Of a stretch of DNA of 49,239 nt, positions 26,527-34,599 are shown in pieces. The stretch's first letter is position 1. The number at the start of each line of letters is the position of its first letter. This DNA is from an uncultured Lachnospiraceae bacterium (GTDB lineage Bacteria > Bacillota > Clostridia > Lachnospirales > Lachnospiraceae). The position numbers and the translations under genes were made by a program. Under the pieces are notes generated by a model. It made no database searches and had not been told where the DNA came from. It was given only the letters and a program-made list of their open reading frames with translations. The DNA is taken from NCBI GenBank assembly GCA_900314295.1, contig OMUU01000185.1:1-49239 (forward strand). Direction: 5' to 3'.

Positions 26527-27183
26527 ATGGAAGATAATACCAGAAAAACAAAAGAAGATATAAAGCCGGAATACAACAAACACAACCTGCAGGATCAGCC
26601 CATCGAATTCTACACGGAGAAGTTCCGCGGCGCGGATCCGGAGGAGATCGCTGCACGGACGCATACGCTCTACGATGCGGAAGACCGCGCCTTCAGCCTG
26701 CGTTTTCTGGGCAGGGATTACCGCATCTCCTGGCCCGGATTTGAAATCACTCCGCAGCTCGCAGACAACAGCGGAAGAGTCCTGATTCTCCGCTATCTGC
26801 TTTTTGCGGAATACGAAGCGTTCAACAATCACTTCATCTCATTCCGCGACATGCCGTCCGGCGATCTGTATTTTGGCCCCTTCCAGGGCAGATGCATTTT
26901 CCGCTTCAACCACAAATACGGAAACCGCAGGAATGTCTTTGAAAAGGTTCTCGATGGAATGGGCGCCGCAAAGGTAGACTATGCTGACGCCTGCTATGAC
27001 GTTGAACTTCTCCCGGAGCTGTATATTCGTTTCATCCTGTGGGAAGGTGACGATGAATTCCCGGCATCCTCACAGATTCTTTTTTCCGAAAACTTTAAAA
27101 AAGCATTCGAGACGTACGATCTCGCAGAGGCGGGCGGCGTATGCCTGAATGCCTTCGGGGCCTGGGAGGCAAGCCATGCATAA
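26527..27183 (+). CDS. DUF3786 domain protein, function unknown
   Basis: This 218-residue soluble protein appears to belong to DUF3786: LRFLGRDYRISWPGFEI, RVLILRYLLFAEY, GPFQGRCIFRF and the C-terminal DVELLPELYIRFILWEGDDEFPASSQILF. The reaction is unknown. The ATG at 26527 was chosen because GGGGG lies 13 nt upstream and the charged N-terminus starts there; the frame runs 43 codons further upstream through the promoter region. The last 8 nt overlap the start of the RpiR gene, so translation is probably coupled. Confidence 0.8.
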   Translation: MEDNTRKTKEDIKPEYNKHNLQDQPIEFYTEKFRGADPEEIAARTHTLYDAEDRAFSLRFLGRDYRISWPGFEITPQLADNSGRVLILRYLLFAEYEAFNNHFISFRDMPSGDLYFGPFQGRCIFRFNHKYGNRRNVFEKVLDGMGAAKVDYADACYDVELLPELYIRFILWEGDDEFPASSQILFSENFKKAFETYDLAEAGGVCLNAFGAWEASHA

Positions 27184-28267
27184 GAAAGAGGAAAGCTTTT
27201 CTTTCAGCGCGGAACCTCAGCCTGCCCGCACGGAAGGGCCCGACTCCGATCCGGATCCGGACGAATCCCGGGGTCTCATCGGAAAAGGCCGCGCACCGGA
27301 ATTCTCCATCAGCAGCCCGGATATAGATCAGCGGAAAGTCCAGGAGGACAATCTTTCCTCGCGAATTAGCCGGCTCTATCCGAAAATGAGCAAGGGCCAG
27401 AAACGGCTCGCCGATTATGTCATGGAGCACTATGAGAAGGCCGCCTTCATGACCGCTGCGGAGCTCGGCAAGCAGGCACGCGTCAGCGAATCCACAACCG
27501 TGCGATTCGCGACCCTCCTTGGATACCGGGGATTCCCCGAATTTCATCAGACCCTGGAGGAACTCGTCCGGAATCGGCTGAACTCTATCCAGCGGATGGA
27601 GGTCACCTACGAGAGGATTCCCCAGGACAAGATCCTGGATACCGTGCTGACGAGCGACATTGAGAAAATCAAGCTGACGCAGGAACACATGGACCGCAAG
27701 GCTTTTCATCTGGCCATCGAAACCATCCTCTCCGCGAAAAACATCTATGTCATGGGACTTCGAAGCTGCGCGCCGCTCGCCGCGTTTCTTGCCTTCTATC
27801 TCAATGAGATCTTTGACAATGTCCGGCTGGTAAATTCCACGGGCTCCAGTGAGGTTTTTGAGCAGCTGATCCGCATCGGAGAAGAGGATGTCATCATCGG
27901 CATCAGCTTTCCCAGATATTCCATGCGCACCCTCAAGGCAATGGAATTCGCCAACAACCGCAACGCAAAGGTCATCACCCTGACCGACAGCATTCATTCC
28001 CCGATGAACCTGTATTCCTCCTGCAACCTGATCGCCAGAAGTGATATGGCCTCCATCGTGGATTCCCTGGTCGCGCCGCTTTCTGTAATCAATGCACTGA
28101 TTGTGGCGCTTTCCATGCGCCGGCAGAACGAAGTGGTAAACACCATGACCACATTGGAGCGGATCTGGAATGAATACCAGGTATATTCGCGCGACGAAAT
28201 CAATCCGCTGGATGATCATCGCAGCATCAACCTGAAGGATCCGGACCAGAATACGATCGACGACTGA
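27176..28267 (+). CDS. MurR/RpiR-family transcriptional regulator
   Basis: This 363-residue regulator has an N-terminal acidic, proline-rich, probably disordered tail (about 1-55, not typical), an RpiR helix-turn-helix domain at about 58-135 (LSSRISRLYPKMSKGQKRLA, SESTTVRFATLLGYRGFPEF) and a C-terminal SIS sugar-phosphate-binding domain at about 165-310. Such proteins usually control sugar, sialic acid or muropeptide use, but no sugar genes are beside it. The start ATG overlaps DUF3786 by 8 nt and has GGGAGG at good spacing. The target is unknown; autoregulation of the DUF3786 operon is possible. Confidence 0.88.
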   Translation: MHKKEESFSFSAEPQPARTEGPDSDPDPDESRGLIGKGRAPEFSISSPDIDQRKVQEDNLSSRISRLYPKMSKGQKRLADYVMEHYEKAAFMTAAELGKQARVSESTTVRFATLLGYRGFPEFHQTLEELVRNRLNSIQRMEVTYERIPQDKILDTVLTSDIEKIKLTQEHMDRKAFHLAIETILSAKNIYVMGLRSCAPLAAFLAFYLNEIFDNVRLVNSTGSSEVFEQLIRIGEEDVIIGISFPRYSMRTLKAMEFANNRNAKVITLTDSIHSPMNLYSSCNLIARSDMASIVDSLVAPLSVINALIVALSMRRQNEVVNTMTTLERIWNEYQVYSRDEINPLDDHRSINLKDPDQNTIDD

Positions 28268-28295
28268 GTTTATATAATTTCTCACCATTGAAAAA

Positions 28296-28356
28296 TTACC
28301 GGCGCATTCTCGTGACTTTAGTCATGCGTTAGCCGGTAAAAGAATTTAGAAATTCT
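28296..28356 (+). terminator. Stem-loops after the RpiR gene, probable terminator
   Basis: TTACCGGC/GCCGGTAA (8 bp, 28296-28339) encloses TGAC/GTCA. It is followed by a second short palindrome AGAATTT/AAATTCT (28341-28356) and TTTAG. The end of the transcript is likely here although no long T-run follows. Confidence 0.6.
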
Positions 28357-28387
28357 TTAGATATTGCAAAAGATCGAGGGAGTATCT

Positions 28388-29653
28388 ATGTCTAAAATCT
28401 GTGTAATTGGAGGCGGAGCCGCAGGCATGGCGGCCGCTATGTTTGCGGCGGAACGTGGCTTCACGGTTCATCTTTTTGAGCGGAATGAAAAGCTCGGCAA
28501 AAAGCTCTTCATCACCGGAAAAGGACGCTGCAACTTTACAAATGCGTGCGAAAAGGACGAGCTATTCAGCCACGTGGTGACTAATCCGCGCTTTCTGTAC
28601 AGTGCTTTCAACAGCTTCAGCAGCCAGGATGCGATCCGCCTCTTTGAAGGCCTCGGCGTTCGCACAAAGGTGGAGCGGGGAAACCGGGCCTTTCCTTCCT
28701 CTGATCATTCCTCCGACATCATCCGGGCCCTGGAATCCAGGCTCCGCTCGCTCGATGTGAAAATCCATCTGAAAACGCGCGTTCTGAAAGTATTGACGGA
28801 GGATCTCCCTCCGGAGGAAATCGTAAAGAATCAGAGCCGGAGGGTAAATGGCATCCTTCTGGAAAACGGAACCGTGATTCCCTGTGATGATGTCATCCTT
28901 GCAACTGGCGGGCTTTCTTACCCATCCACCGGTTCTACCGGCGATGGTTTCCTTATCGCCAAGAATCTCGGCCATACCACCCAGAAGCAGCGGCCGGCTC
29001 TGGTTCCTCTTGAGACCGCCGAGCCCTATATCCCCGAACTGCAGGGTCTTTCCCTCCGAAATGTCACGCTGACCATTCCTTACGGAAAAAAGAAACAGTT
29101 CCGCGAATTCGGAGAAATGCTCTTCACGCACTTTGGCATCAGCGGTCCGCTTGCCCTCTCTGCAAGCTCCTATATCGGAAAATACCTGGAAGACGGCCCC
29201 CTTCCGGCATACATCGATCTGAAGCCCGCCCTGACCGACGAGCAGCTCGATGCCCGGATTCTGCGGGAATTTGAGGAATCGCGCAACAAAGAGTTCAAAA
29301 ATGCCACTGCCTCTCTATTCCCGGCAAAGCTTCGCCCGGTAATGATGAAGATCAGCAGCATTCCCGGGGACAAGCCGGTAAATGAAATCACAAGAGAGGA
29401 ACGAGCCGGTTTCCGCCGCCTCGTGAAGGCCTTCCCCTTTACCGTCACCGGCCTTCGAGGTTACAACGAGGCCATCATCACCCAGGGCGGCATCACGGTT
29501 AAGGAAATCAATCCATCCACCATGGAATCCCGGCTCGTGCGCGGCATGTATGTGATCGGCGAGGTTCTGGACCTCGACGCCGTCACCGGAGGCTTTAATC
29601 TTCAGATTGCCTGGTCGACGGCAAAGACTTGTGCGGATGCTCTTTCTGCATGA
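28388..29653 (+). CDS. HI0933-like FAD-dependent oxidoreductase
   Basis: This 421-residue flavoprotein has an N-terminal dinucleotide-binding loop VIGGGAAGMAAA (residues 6-17), the family motif GKKLFITGKGRCNFTNA (about 39-55) and the C-terminal FAD motif GEVLDLDAVTGGFNLQIAWSTA. Relatives are annotated as NAD(P)/FAD-dependent oxidoreductases of unknown substrate; BaiN, proposed in bile acid dehydroxylation, is in this family but that role cannot be assumed. The ATG at 28388 has GAGGGAG 6 nt upstream. It precedes cmk-ispH-rpsA, an order often seen in clostridia. Confidence 0.9.
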   Translation: MSKICVIGGGAAGMAAAMFAAERGFTVHLFERNEKLGKKLFITGKGRCNFTNACEKDELFSHVVTNPRFLYSAFNSFSSQDAIRLFEGLGVRTKVERGNRAFPSSDHSSDIIRALESRLRSLDVKIHLKTRVLKVLTEDLPPEEIVKNQSRRVNGILLENGTVIPCDDVILATGGLSYPSTGSTGDGFLIAKNLGHTTQKQRPALVPLETAEPYIPELQGLSLRNVTLTIPYGKKKQFREFGEMLFTHFGISGPLALSASSYIGKYLEDGPLPAYIDLKPALTDEQLDARILREFEESRNKEFKNATASLFPAKLRPVMMKISSIPGDKPVNEITREERAGFRRLVKAFPFTVTGLRGYNEAIITQGGITVKEINPSTMESRLVRGMYVIGEVLDLDAVTGGFNLQIAWSTAKTCADALSA

Positions 29654-29700
29654 TACGTCATCCCACAAGCTCGAAAATTCCGTAACAATTCATTTCTCAA

Positions 29701-29725
29701 TCGAGAGAACATGCGGTTCTCTCGA
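29701..29725. repeat. Perfect 10-bp hairpin upstream of cmk
   Basis: TCGAGAGAAC-ATGCG-GTTCTCTCGA. It is related in sequence to the hairpin at 11314-11334. There is no T-run, and it lies about 47 nt before the cmk start, so it could be an operator or leader element. Confidence 0.65.
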
Positions 29726-29771
29726 TACACGTGTCAATCGCATGCCAACATTTCAGATATGAGGTGAAAGA

Positions 29772-30440
29772 ATGAGTTTTCAAATTGCAATCGACGGCCC
29801 CGCAGGTGCGGGGAAAAGTACGATAGCCAGAAGAGTCTCAGAGACTCTTGGTTTTATCTATGTAGACACCGGGGCAATGTACCGGGCGATGGGGCTTTAT
29901 TTTCTTGCCAGAGGAATTGACACAGACGATGAAAGCGCGATCAATGCGTCTCTGCCCGGTGCAGACATTAGCCTTCAAATCCTTGACGGCAGCCAGCACG
30001 TATTTTTAAACGGAGAAGATGTCAGCGTTCGCGTGCGAACCGAAGAAGCGGGAATGATGGCCTCCAAAACAAGCAGATATGCAAAAAACCGGGAGAAAAT
30101 GGTGGCCATGCAGCAGGAGATCGCCCGGACATCAAACGTAGTCATGGATGGAAGAGACATCGGAACGGTTGTTCTCCCGGATGCTCCTTTGAAGATCTAC
30201 CTGACTGCCAGTGTTTCCGTGCGCGCACAGCGCAGATACCAGGAGCTCCTCCACAAGGGCCAGCATCCCGTTCTGCAGGAAATTGAGAAAGATATCGAAG
30301 CAAGAGATTATCAGGATATGCACAGAGAGGCCTCGCCCCTTCGCCAGGCCGCCGATGCCATTCTCATAGACAGCTCCTCCCTGACCATCGATGAGGTTGC
30401 TGCCAGAATTGTCGAGCTTGCGCAGGACAGGATGGCTTAA
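29772..30440 (+). CDS. cmk: Cytidylate kinase
   Basis: This 222-residue P-loop kinase phosphorylates CMP and dCMP. Walker A is GPAGAGKST at residues 9-17, followed by YVDTGAMYRAM, MDGRDIGTVVLPDA and the LID region YQDMHREASPL. Length and motifs are normal. AGGTGAAAG precedes the ATG. ispH follows after 23 nt. Confidence 0.96.
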   Translation: MSFQIAIDGPAGAGKSTIARRVSETLGFIYVDTGAMYRAMGLYFLARGIDTDDESAINASLPGADISLQILDGSQHVFLNGEDVSVRVRTEEAGMMASKTSRYAKNREKMVAMQQEIARTSNVVMDGRDIGTVVLPDAPLKIYLTASVSVRAQRRYQELLHKGQHPVLQEIEKDIEARDYQDMHREASPLRQAADAILIDSSSLTIDEVAARIVELAQDRMA

Positions 30441-30463
30441 AAAAGCAGGAGAGAACATTTGCC

Positions 30464-31315
30464 ATGGAAGTAATAACAGCCAAAAGCGCCGGCTTCTGCT
30501 TCGGCGTAAAAAGAGCCGTAGATGAGGTAAAGACACAGATTCAGAAAGGCGTAAAGCCCGTTTATACCTACGGACCGATTATTCACAATGAGCAGGTCGT
30601 AGATTCTCTGTCCCGACAGGGCGTAAGAGTCATCCGTTCCGAAGAGGAGCTTTCTCAAATCCGGGAAGGCACTATCATCATTCGGTCCCACGGTGTTCCC
30701 AAACGGATTCAGGACAAGATGGAGTCCCTTGGCGTCCATGTGGTCGATGCCACCTGTCCCTTTGTCAAAAAAATACATGACATTGCCCGAAAAGCCGGGG
30801 AGGACGGCGATGTTCTGATCATAGCCGGAAATCCCGATCATCCGGAAGTGCAGGGAATCGTAGGTTGGGCTACCGGGGAGGTTCATGTCATCGAATCCGC
30901 AGAAGACCTGGAAAAACTTCAGATTCCGGAAGGAAAAAAAGCTGTCCTGGTGGCCCAGACCACTTTTAATAAACTTAAATTTGAATATATTGTTGAAATT
31001 TTTGCCAGAACGAGTTATTATGGGTATGTTGTAAATACTGTCTGCAATGCTACTGACGAGCGGCAGACGGAAGCGCGGGAAATTGCGCAGAAAGTAGATG
31101 CTATGGTTGTCATCGGAGGCAGGCATAGTTCTAACACACAAAAGCTGTATCATATTTGCAGCGAGAAATGTGCGAATACTTACTTCATTGAGACGCTTGT
31201 TGATTTGGATTTGAAACCTTTTCAATCTTATTCTCGTGTAGGTATCACAGCTGGAGCATCTACTCCAAATAGTATAATTGAGGAGGTTACAGAACATGTC
31301 AGAATTAAGCTTTGA
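30464..31315 (+). CDS. ispH: 4-hydroxy-3-methylbut-2-enyl diphosphate reductase
   Basis: This 283-residue Fe-S enzyme makes IPP and DMAPP in the last step of the MEP pathway. The three cluster cysteines are present: Cys12 (GFCFGVKRA), one near 96 (DATCPFV) and one near 193 (NTVCNATDERQ). TTFN near 166 and SSNTQKL also fit. AGGAGA lies about 12 nt before the ATG. From about 30960 to the end, base use shifts sharply towards A/T with T-ending codons, unlike the first 500 nt. The last 20 nt overlap rpsA in another frame. In many clostridia these two are one fused protein; here they are separate. Confidence 0.95.
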   Translation: MEVITAKSAGFCFGVKRAVDEVKTQIQKGVKPVYTYGPIIHNEQVVDSLSRQGVRVIRSEEELSQIREGTIIIRSHGVPKRIQDKMESLGVHVVDATCPFVKKIHDIARKAGEDGDVLIIAGNPDHPEVQGIVGWATGEVHVIESAEDLEKLQIPEGKKAVLVAQTTFNKLKFEYIVEIFARTSYYGYVVNTVCNATDERQTEAREIAQKVDAMVVIGGRHSSNTQKLYHICSEKCANTYFIETLVDLDLKPFQSYSRVGITAGASTPNSIIEEVTEHVRIKL

Positions 31316-32375
31316 GGAAATGCTGAACGAGTCTTTCAAGACCGTACATAACGGAGAGGTGGTTGAAGGAACCGTCATCGACGTTAAACCGGAGCAAATC
31401 ATCCTGAACATCGGAGTTAAGGCTGATGGTATTCTGACCAGAAATGAGTATTCTAATGATAACTCTCTGGATCTTACTACCGTCGTTAAAATCGGTGACA
31501 AGATGGAAGTCAAAGTCATGAAGGTCAACGACGGCGAGGGTCAGGTACTCCTTACCTATAAGAAGCTTGTAGCAGAGAGAGGCAACAAGAAGCTCGAAGA
31601 GGCATTTGAGAATCACGAAGTTCTGAAGGCAAAGGTTGTACGGGTACTGAACGGCGGACTGAGCGTCAATGTAGACGGCGCACGCGTATTCATCCCTGCA
31701 AGCCTTGTTTCCGATACCTTTGAGAAAGATCTGAACAAGTACATGGATCAGGAGATTGAATTCGTAATCATCGAGTTCAATCCGAGAAGAAGAAGAATCA
31801 TCGGCGACCGCAAGCAGCTGGTTGTCGCTGAGAAGAAGAAAGCTCAGGAGGAGCTCTTCTCCAGAATCCATGTCGGCGATGTCGTTGAGGGAACCGTAAA
31901 GAACATCACAGATTTCGGTGCATTCATCGATCTCGGCGGAGCAGACGGACTGCTTCACATCTCCGAGATGAGCTGGGGCCGTGTAGACAATCCTCGTTCC
32001 ATCCTTTCCGTTGGACAGAAGGTTACCTGCCTGATCAAGGATATCAAAGGAGACCGCATTGCACTCAGCCTGAAGTTTGACGATCAAAATCCGTGGCTTA
32101 CCGCTGATGAGAAGTACGCTGTAGGCACAGTCGTGGAAGGCCGCGTTGCCCGCATGACTGACTTCGGCGCTTTTGTAGAGCTTGAGCCCGGTATCGACGC
32201 GCTGCTTCATGTATCTCAGATCTCCAGAGATCATGTGGACAAGCCGTCTGACGTACTGAACGTCGGTGATGTCATCACCGCAAAGATTGTTGACTTCAAC
32301 GCAGAGGACCGCAAGATTTCTCTGAGCATGAAGGCACTTCAGAACGATTCTCAGGACGAAGCTTTCGACGAATAA
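31296..32375 (+). CDS. rpsA: 30S ribosomal protein S1-like protein (four S1 domains)
   Basis: This 359-residue RNA-binding protein has four S1 repeats at about 23-92, 109-173, 190-262 and 276-347. The last two are the best matches (GDVVEGTVKNITDFGAFIDLG and GTVVEGRVARMTDFGAFVELE, each followed by LLHIS or LLHVS). The E. coli protein has six. AGGAGG sits 9 nt before the ATG at 31296, inside the end of ispH, which shows independent but coupled translation. A strong terminator follows, closing the cmk-ispH-rpsA operon. Confidence 0.92.
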   Translation: MSELSFEEMLNESFKTVHNGEVVEGTVIDVKPEQIILNIGVKADGILTRNEYSNDNSLDLTTVVKIGDKMEVKVMKVNDGEGQVLLTYKKLVAERGNKKLEEAFENHEVLKAKVVRVLNGGLSVNVDGARVFIPASLVSDTFEKDLNKYMDQEIEFVIIEFNPRRRRIIGDRKQLVVAEKKKAQEELFSRIHVGDVVEGTVKNITDFGAFIDLGGADGLLHISEMSWGRVDNPRSILSVGQKVTCLIKDIKGDRIALSLKFDDQNPWLTADEKYAVGTVVEGRVARMTDFGAFVELEPGIDALLHVSQISRDHVDKPSDVLNVGDVITAKIVDFNAEDRKISLSMKALQNDSQDEAFDE

Positions 32376-32399
32376 TAGAATCCCCATACAGAAAATATG

Positions 32400-32432
32400 C
32401 CCCTCCGGATATGTCATCCGGAGGGGTTGTTG
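32400..32432 (+). terminator. Rho-independent terminator of rpsA
   Basis: CCCCTCCGGAT-ATGTC-ATCCGGAGGGG is a perfect 11-bp stem followed by TTGTTGTTGT. A second GC hairpin (GCGCCC/GGGCGC) lies right after, at about 32437-32451. Confidence 0.88.
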
Positions 32433-32462
32433 TTGTGCGCCCGGCGGGCGCACGTTCTATAG

Positions 32463-32561
32463 GTTTATCTGGACGAGGATGGAGAGACAGAGCTGCTGGT
32501 TTTTTATCTTGTGAACCGGGAGACGCTGGAGGTAACAGACGAACAAAAGACAGAGTGGTAA
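32463..32561 (+). pseudogene. Possible C-terminal gene remnant
   Basis: This open frame without a start encodes about 32 residues that read like a real protein end (YLDEDGETELLVFYLVNRE, then VTDEQKTEW and stop). It begins shortly after an in-frame TAG. No family is assigned. It may be what is left of a gene deleted when the accessory patch downstream of rpsA formed. Confidence 0.3.
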
Positions 32562-32638
32562 CAGACAGATTTCCTGGTCTGCATAATTTTTCCAGAGGCG
32601 TTTGTTTATTGGGTATTGTATTAAGGGATATTAGTGGA

Positions 32639-32929
32639 ATGAAGGATCATATATACGAATATGATACAGTTATCCATGAGATACCGGAGAAGGGAGGGGC
32701 GTATCTTACCTTTCCGTGGGATGTCCGGAAGGAATTCGGAAAAGGAAGGATCAAAGTCCACGCGGAATTTGATGGGATTCCTTACGATGGAAGTGTCGTC
32801 AATATGGGGCTGAAAAACCCGGACGGTTCCATCTGTTATATCATAGGCCTGCTGAAGAGTATTCGCAGAGAACTGGGAAAAGGCGAAGGGGATCCGGTTC
32901 ATGTAAAAATCAGGGAGAGAGAATCCTGA
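32639..32929 (+). CDS. DUF1905 domain protein
   Basis: This 96-residue protein is a stand-alone DUF1905 domain: it has GGAYLTFPWDVRKEFGKGRIKV and ends around IRRELGKGEGDPVHV. DUF1905 proteins are small beta-barrel-like proteins, often joined to a YdeI/OmpD-associated domain; the function is unknown. The ATG at 32639 fits the start of the domain; the frame is open upstream through the terminator region, without similarity. Codon use (more A/T-rich, AGA/AGG/GGA) differs from the core genes on both sides. Confidence 0.75.
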   Translation: MKDHIYEYDTVIHEIPEKGGAYLTFPWDVRKEFGKGRIKVHAEFDGIPYDGSVVNMGLKNPDGSICYIIGLLKSIRRELGKGEGDPVHVKIRERES

Positions 32930-32955
32930 ATAACAAAAACAAAAGGCAGAAATCA

Positions 32956-33222
32956 ATGGAAAGACCAAGAACGGTGAAATGCCCGGCAGGGGTTCGGCTT
33001 GTGGAGTATTTGAGAAAAAAGGAATGTGGACTGCGCACGCCCTGCGGAGGACATGGGAGCTGCGGAAAATGCAGAGTTAAGGTAATGAAAGGGGATGTTC
33101 CGGTAAATGGGGCAGACCGGATACATCTTTCCGAAAAGCAGCTTGCAGAAGGAATCCGGTTGGGATGCCAGATTTTTACAACGGAAGATATTATCGTTGA
33201 GCTGATAGATCGTGTGTCCTGA
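32956..33222 (+). CDS. Small 2Fe-2S ferredoxin-like protein
   Basis: This 88-residue plant-type 2Fe-2S domain has Cys30, Cys36 and Cys39 (CGGHGSCGKC) and a distant Cys71 (LGCQ). The pattern matches the N-terminal ferredoxin domain of the corrinoid-activating (RACo/DUF4445) proteins, but the large ATPase part is missing, so this is a solo version. The ribosome binding site is weak (AAAGGCAG). It could pass electrons to the nearby nitroreductase; that is inference from position only. It may also be the surviving front end of a truncated activator. Confidence 0.8.
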   Translation: MERPRTVKCPAGVRLVEYLRKKECGLRTPCGGHGSCGKCRVKVMKGDVPVNGADRIHLSEKQLAEGIRLGCQIFTTEDIIVELIDRVS

Positions 33223-33269
33223 AACGAAGAATTTCATTCAGTGGGATTTTATTCAGGGAGAAAATTTGC

Positions 33270-33298
33270 TTGACGATATATCTAGTTAGATATAATAT
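33270..33298 (+). promoter_or_regulatory. marR promoter with an overlapping perfect palindrome (operator)
   Basis: -35 TTGACG (33270-33275) is followed by TAATAT (33293-33298, 17-nt spacer) or TATAAT (33291-33296, 15-nt spacer). Within the spacer lies TATATCTA-GT-TAGATATA (33277-33294), a perfect 8+8 palindrome of the size that MarR dimers bind. Location over the RNA polymerase site predicts autorepression of the MarR-nitroreductase unit. Confidence 0.8.
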
Positions 33299-33351
33299 GG
33301 GCTTAGGAACAGCAAAAAGCTTTTGAGTATTATGCAGATTCAGGAAGGGGA

Positions 33352-33792
33352 ATGCCGGATTTGGAACTGACAGCAGCGGAAAGTTATCTTATTATCAGCC
33401 TGCACAGGATTGTCACGAATCTGGACAGAAAAACAAGGGCCTTATGCCATAAACATGGGGTGACGTTTGGGCAGTTTATGGTATTGGAAGCGCTTTATCA
33501 TAAGGGGCCGCTTTCGGTTGGTGAAGTCAAGGAAAGCATTCTCAGCACCGACGGAACAATCCCGGTAATTGTCGCGAATATGGAAAAAGCAGGCCTTTTA
33601 GCAAGAAGACACGATGAAAAGGATCGCAGAAAAAGCATTCTTTCTCTCACAGAAAAGGGCCGTGATCTCATCCGTGAGGTTTATCCGGAAAATGCAAAGA
33701 TGATTCATAAGGCATTCTCCGTGTGGAATGACAGGGAAAAGGGGGACTTAAAAAGACTGCTGGCATCCTATTGGGGTCAAAAAAACTTTTGA
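33352..33792 (+). CDS. MarR-family transcriptional regulator
   Basis: This 146-residue winged-helix repressor has the helical N-terminus, recognition region (LSVGEVKESILSTDGTIPVIVANMEKAGLL) and the wing with DEKDRRKSILSLTEKG. Many MarR proteins sense oxidants, phenolics or antibiotics. AGGAAGGGG precedes the ATG. The perfect palindrome in its promoter argues for autoregulation, and the nitroreductase gene 100 nt downstream is the likely co-regulated target. Possible redox sensor: Cys32 is the only cysteine, in the first helical region. Confidence 0.9.
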   Translation: MPDLELTAAESYLIISLHRIVTNLDRKTRALCHKHGVTFGQFMVLEALYHKGPLSVGEVKESILSTDGTIPVIVANMEKAGLLARRHDEKDRRKSILSLTEKGRDLIREVYPENAKMIHKAFSVWNDREKGDLKRLLASYWGQKNF

Positions 33793-33892
33793 CACCAACA
33801 GCATCAACCAAGAAGGGAAACAGAAAAAAACTGACAGAGAAAAAAGTAAGACACAGTGTTTAAGAAATCAGCATCAGAGAAAAGAGGTTAAA

Positions 33893-34465
33893 ATGAGTAT
33901 ACGTGAATCACTGAAGGAAAGAAGAACTGTCTATGCGCTGAAAAAGGAGCTTCCTGTTTCGGCAGATGAGATAAAAAAACTGGTCACAGAAACGACGGAG
34001 CTTGTACCGGACGCGTTTAATATGCACAGCCAGAGAGTCGTGCTTGTGCTGGGCGAGAAACAGAATGAACTCTGGGACAAGATTTATGATGTATTTGGTG
34101 GAAAGGTGCCAAGGGAGAAAATAGACGGATTCCGCGCGGGAGCCGGAACCGTGCTGTACTTTTATGACGAAGCGGTAGTAAAGGGCTTACAGGAGCAGTT
34201 CCCTCTCTATGCGGCTAATTTCCCGGTCTGGGCAAATCAGTCCAACGGTATGCTGCAGCTGGCTGTCTGGACAGGTCTCAGGGAACTGGGAGTAGGGGCA
34301 AACCTTCAGCATTACAATCCGGTCATCGATGATGCCGTGCGCGAGATGTTCCATCTGCCGGATAGCTATAAGCTGGTCGCACAGATGCCGTTCGGCGGTA
34401 TTGTGGAACTTCCGGGTGCCAAGGATGTGGAAGATATTTCAAAGAGGGTTGTTTTTGAAGAGTAA
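33893..34465 (+). CDS. Nitroreductase-family FMN protein
   Basis: This 190-residue member of the nitroreductase family (FMN-dependent, usually a dimer) has an N-terminal RRTVYALKKELPVS that fits the FMN phosphate-binding region, and a C-terminal LVAQMPFGGI. The type resembles oxidoreductases that reduce nitroaromatics or quinones. AGAGGT precedes the ATG. It lies downstream of marR with a 100-nt gap that may hold a second start site. A stress or detoxification role fits the MarR link but is not proven. Confidence 0.88.
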   Translation: MSIRESLKERRTVYALKKELPVSADEIKKLVTETTELVPDAFNMHSQRVVLVLGEKQNELWDKIYDVFGGKVPREKIDGFRAGAGTVLYFYDEAVVKGLQEQFPLYAANFPVWANQSNGMLQLAVWTGLRELGVGANLQHYNPVIDDAVREMFHLPDSYKLVAQMPFGGIVELPGAKDVEDISKRVVFEE

Positions 34466-34531
34466 AAGGCCGTGAGGCTGCGGAGCGTTGGCTATTCGGA
34501 ACGTTTCTGCATATATGGTAATATAAAGAAG

Positions 34532-34584
34532 GCGGACTGTTTTTTGATAGATGTCAAAACATCTACGGGAACAGCCCGCTTTTT
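34532..34584. terminator. Terminator after the nitroreductase gene (possibly bidirectional)
   Basis: GCGG-A-CTGTT pairs with AACAG-C-CCGC, and an inner stem TAGATGT/ACATCTA surrounds a CAAA loop. TTTTT follows on the plus strand. It also lies after the minus-strand FMN-binding remnant that ends at 34600. Confidence 0.82.
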
Positions 34585-34599
34585 GGGAGGCTCGGATTT

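Noticed and set aside
32411..32638. N-terminal extension of the DUF1905 frame
   Set aside because: It would begin inside the loop of the rpsA terminator and encodes no recognisable sequence before the domain start at 32639.
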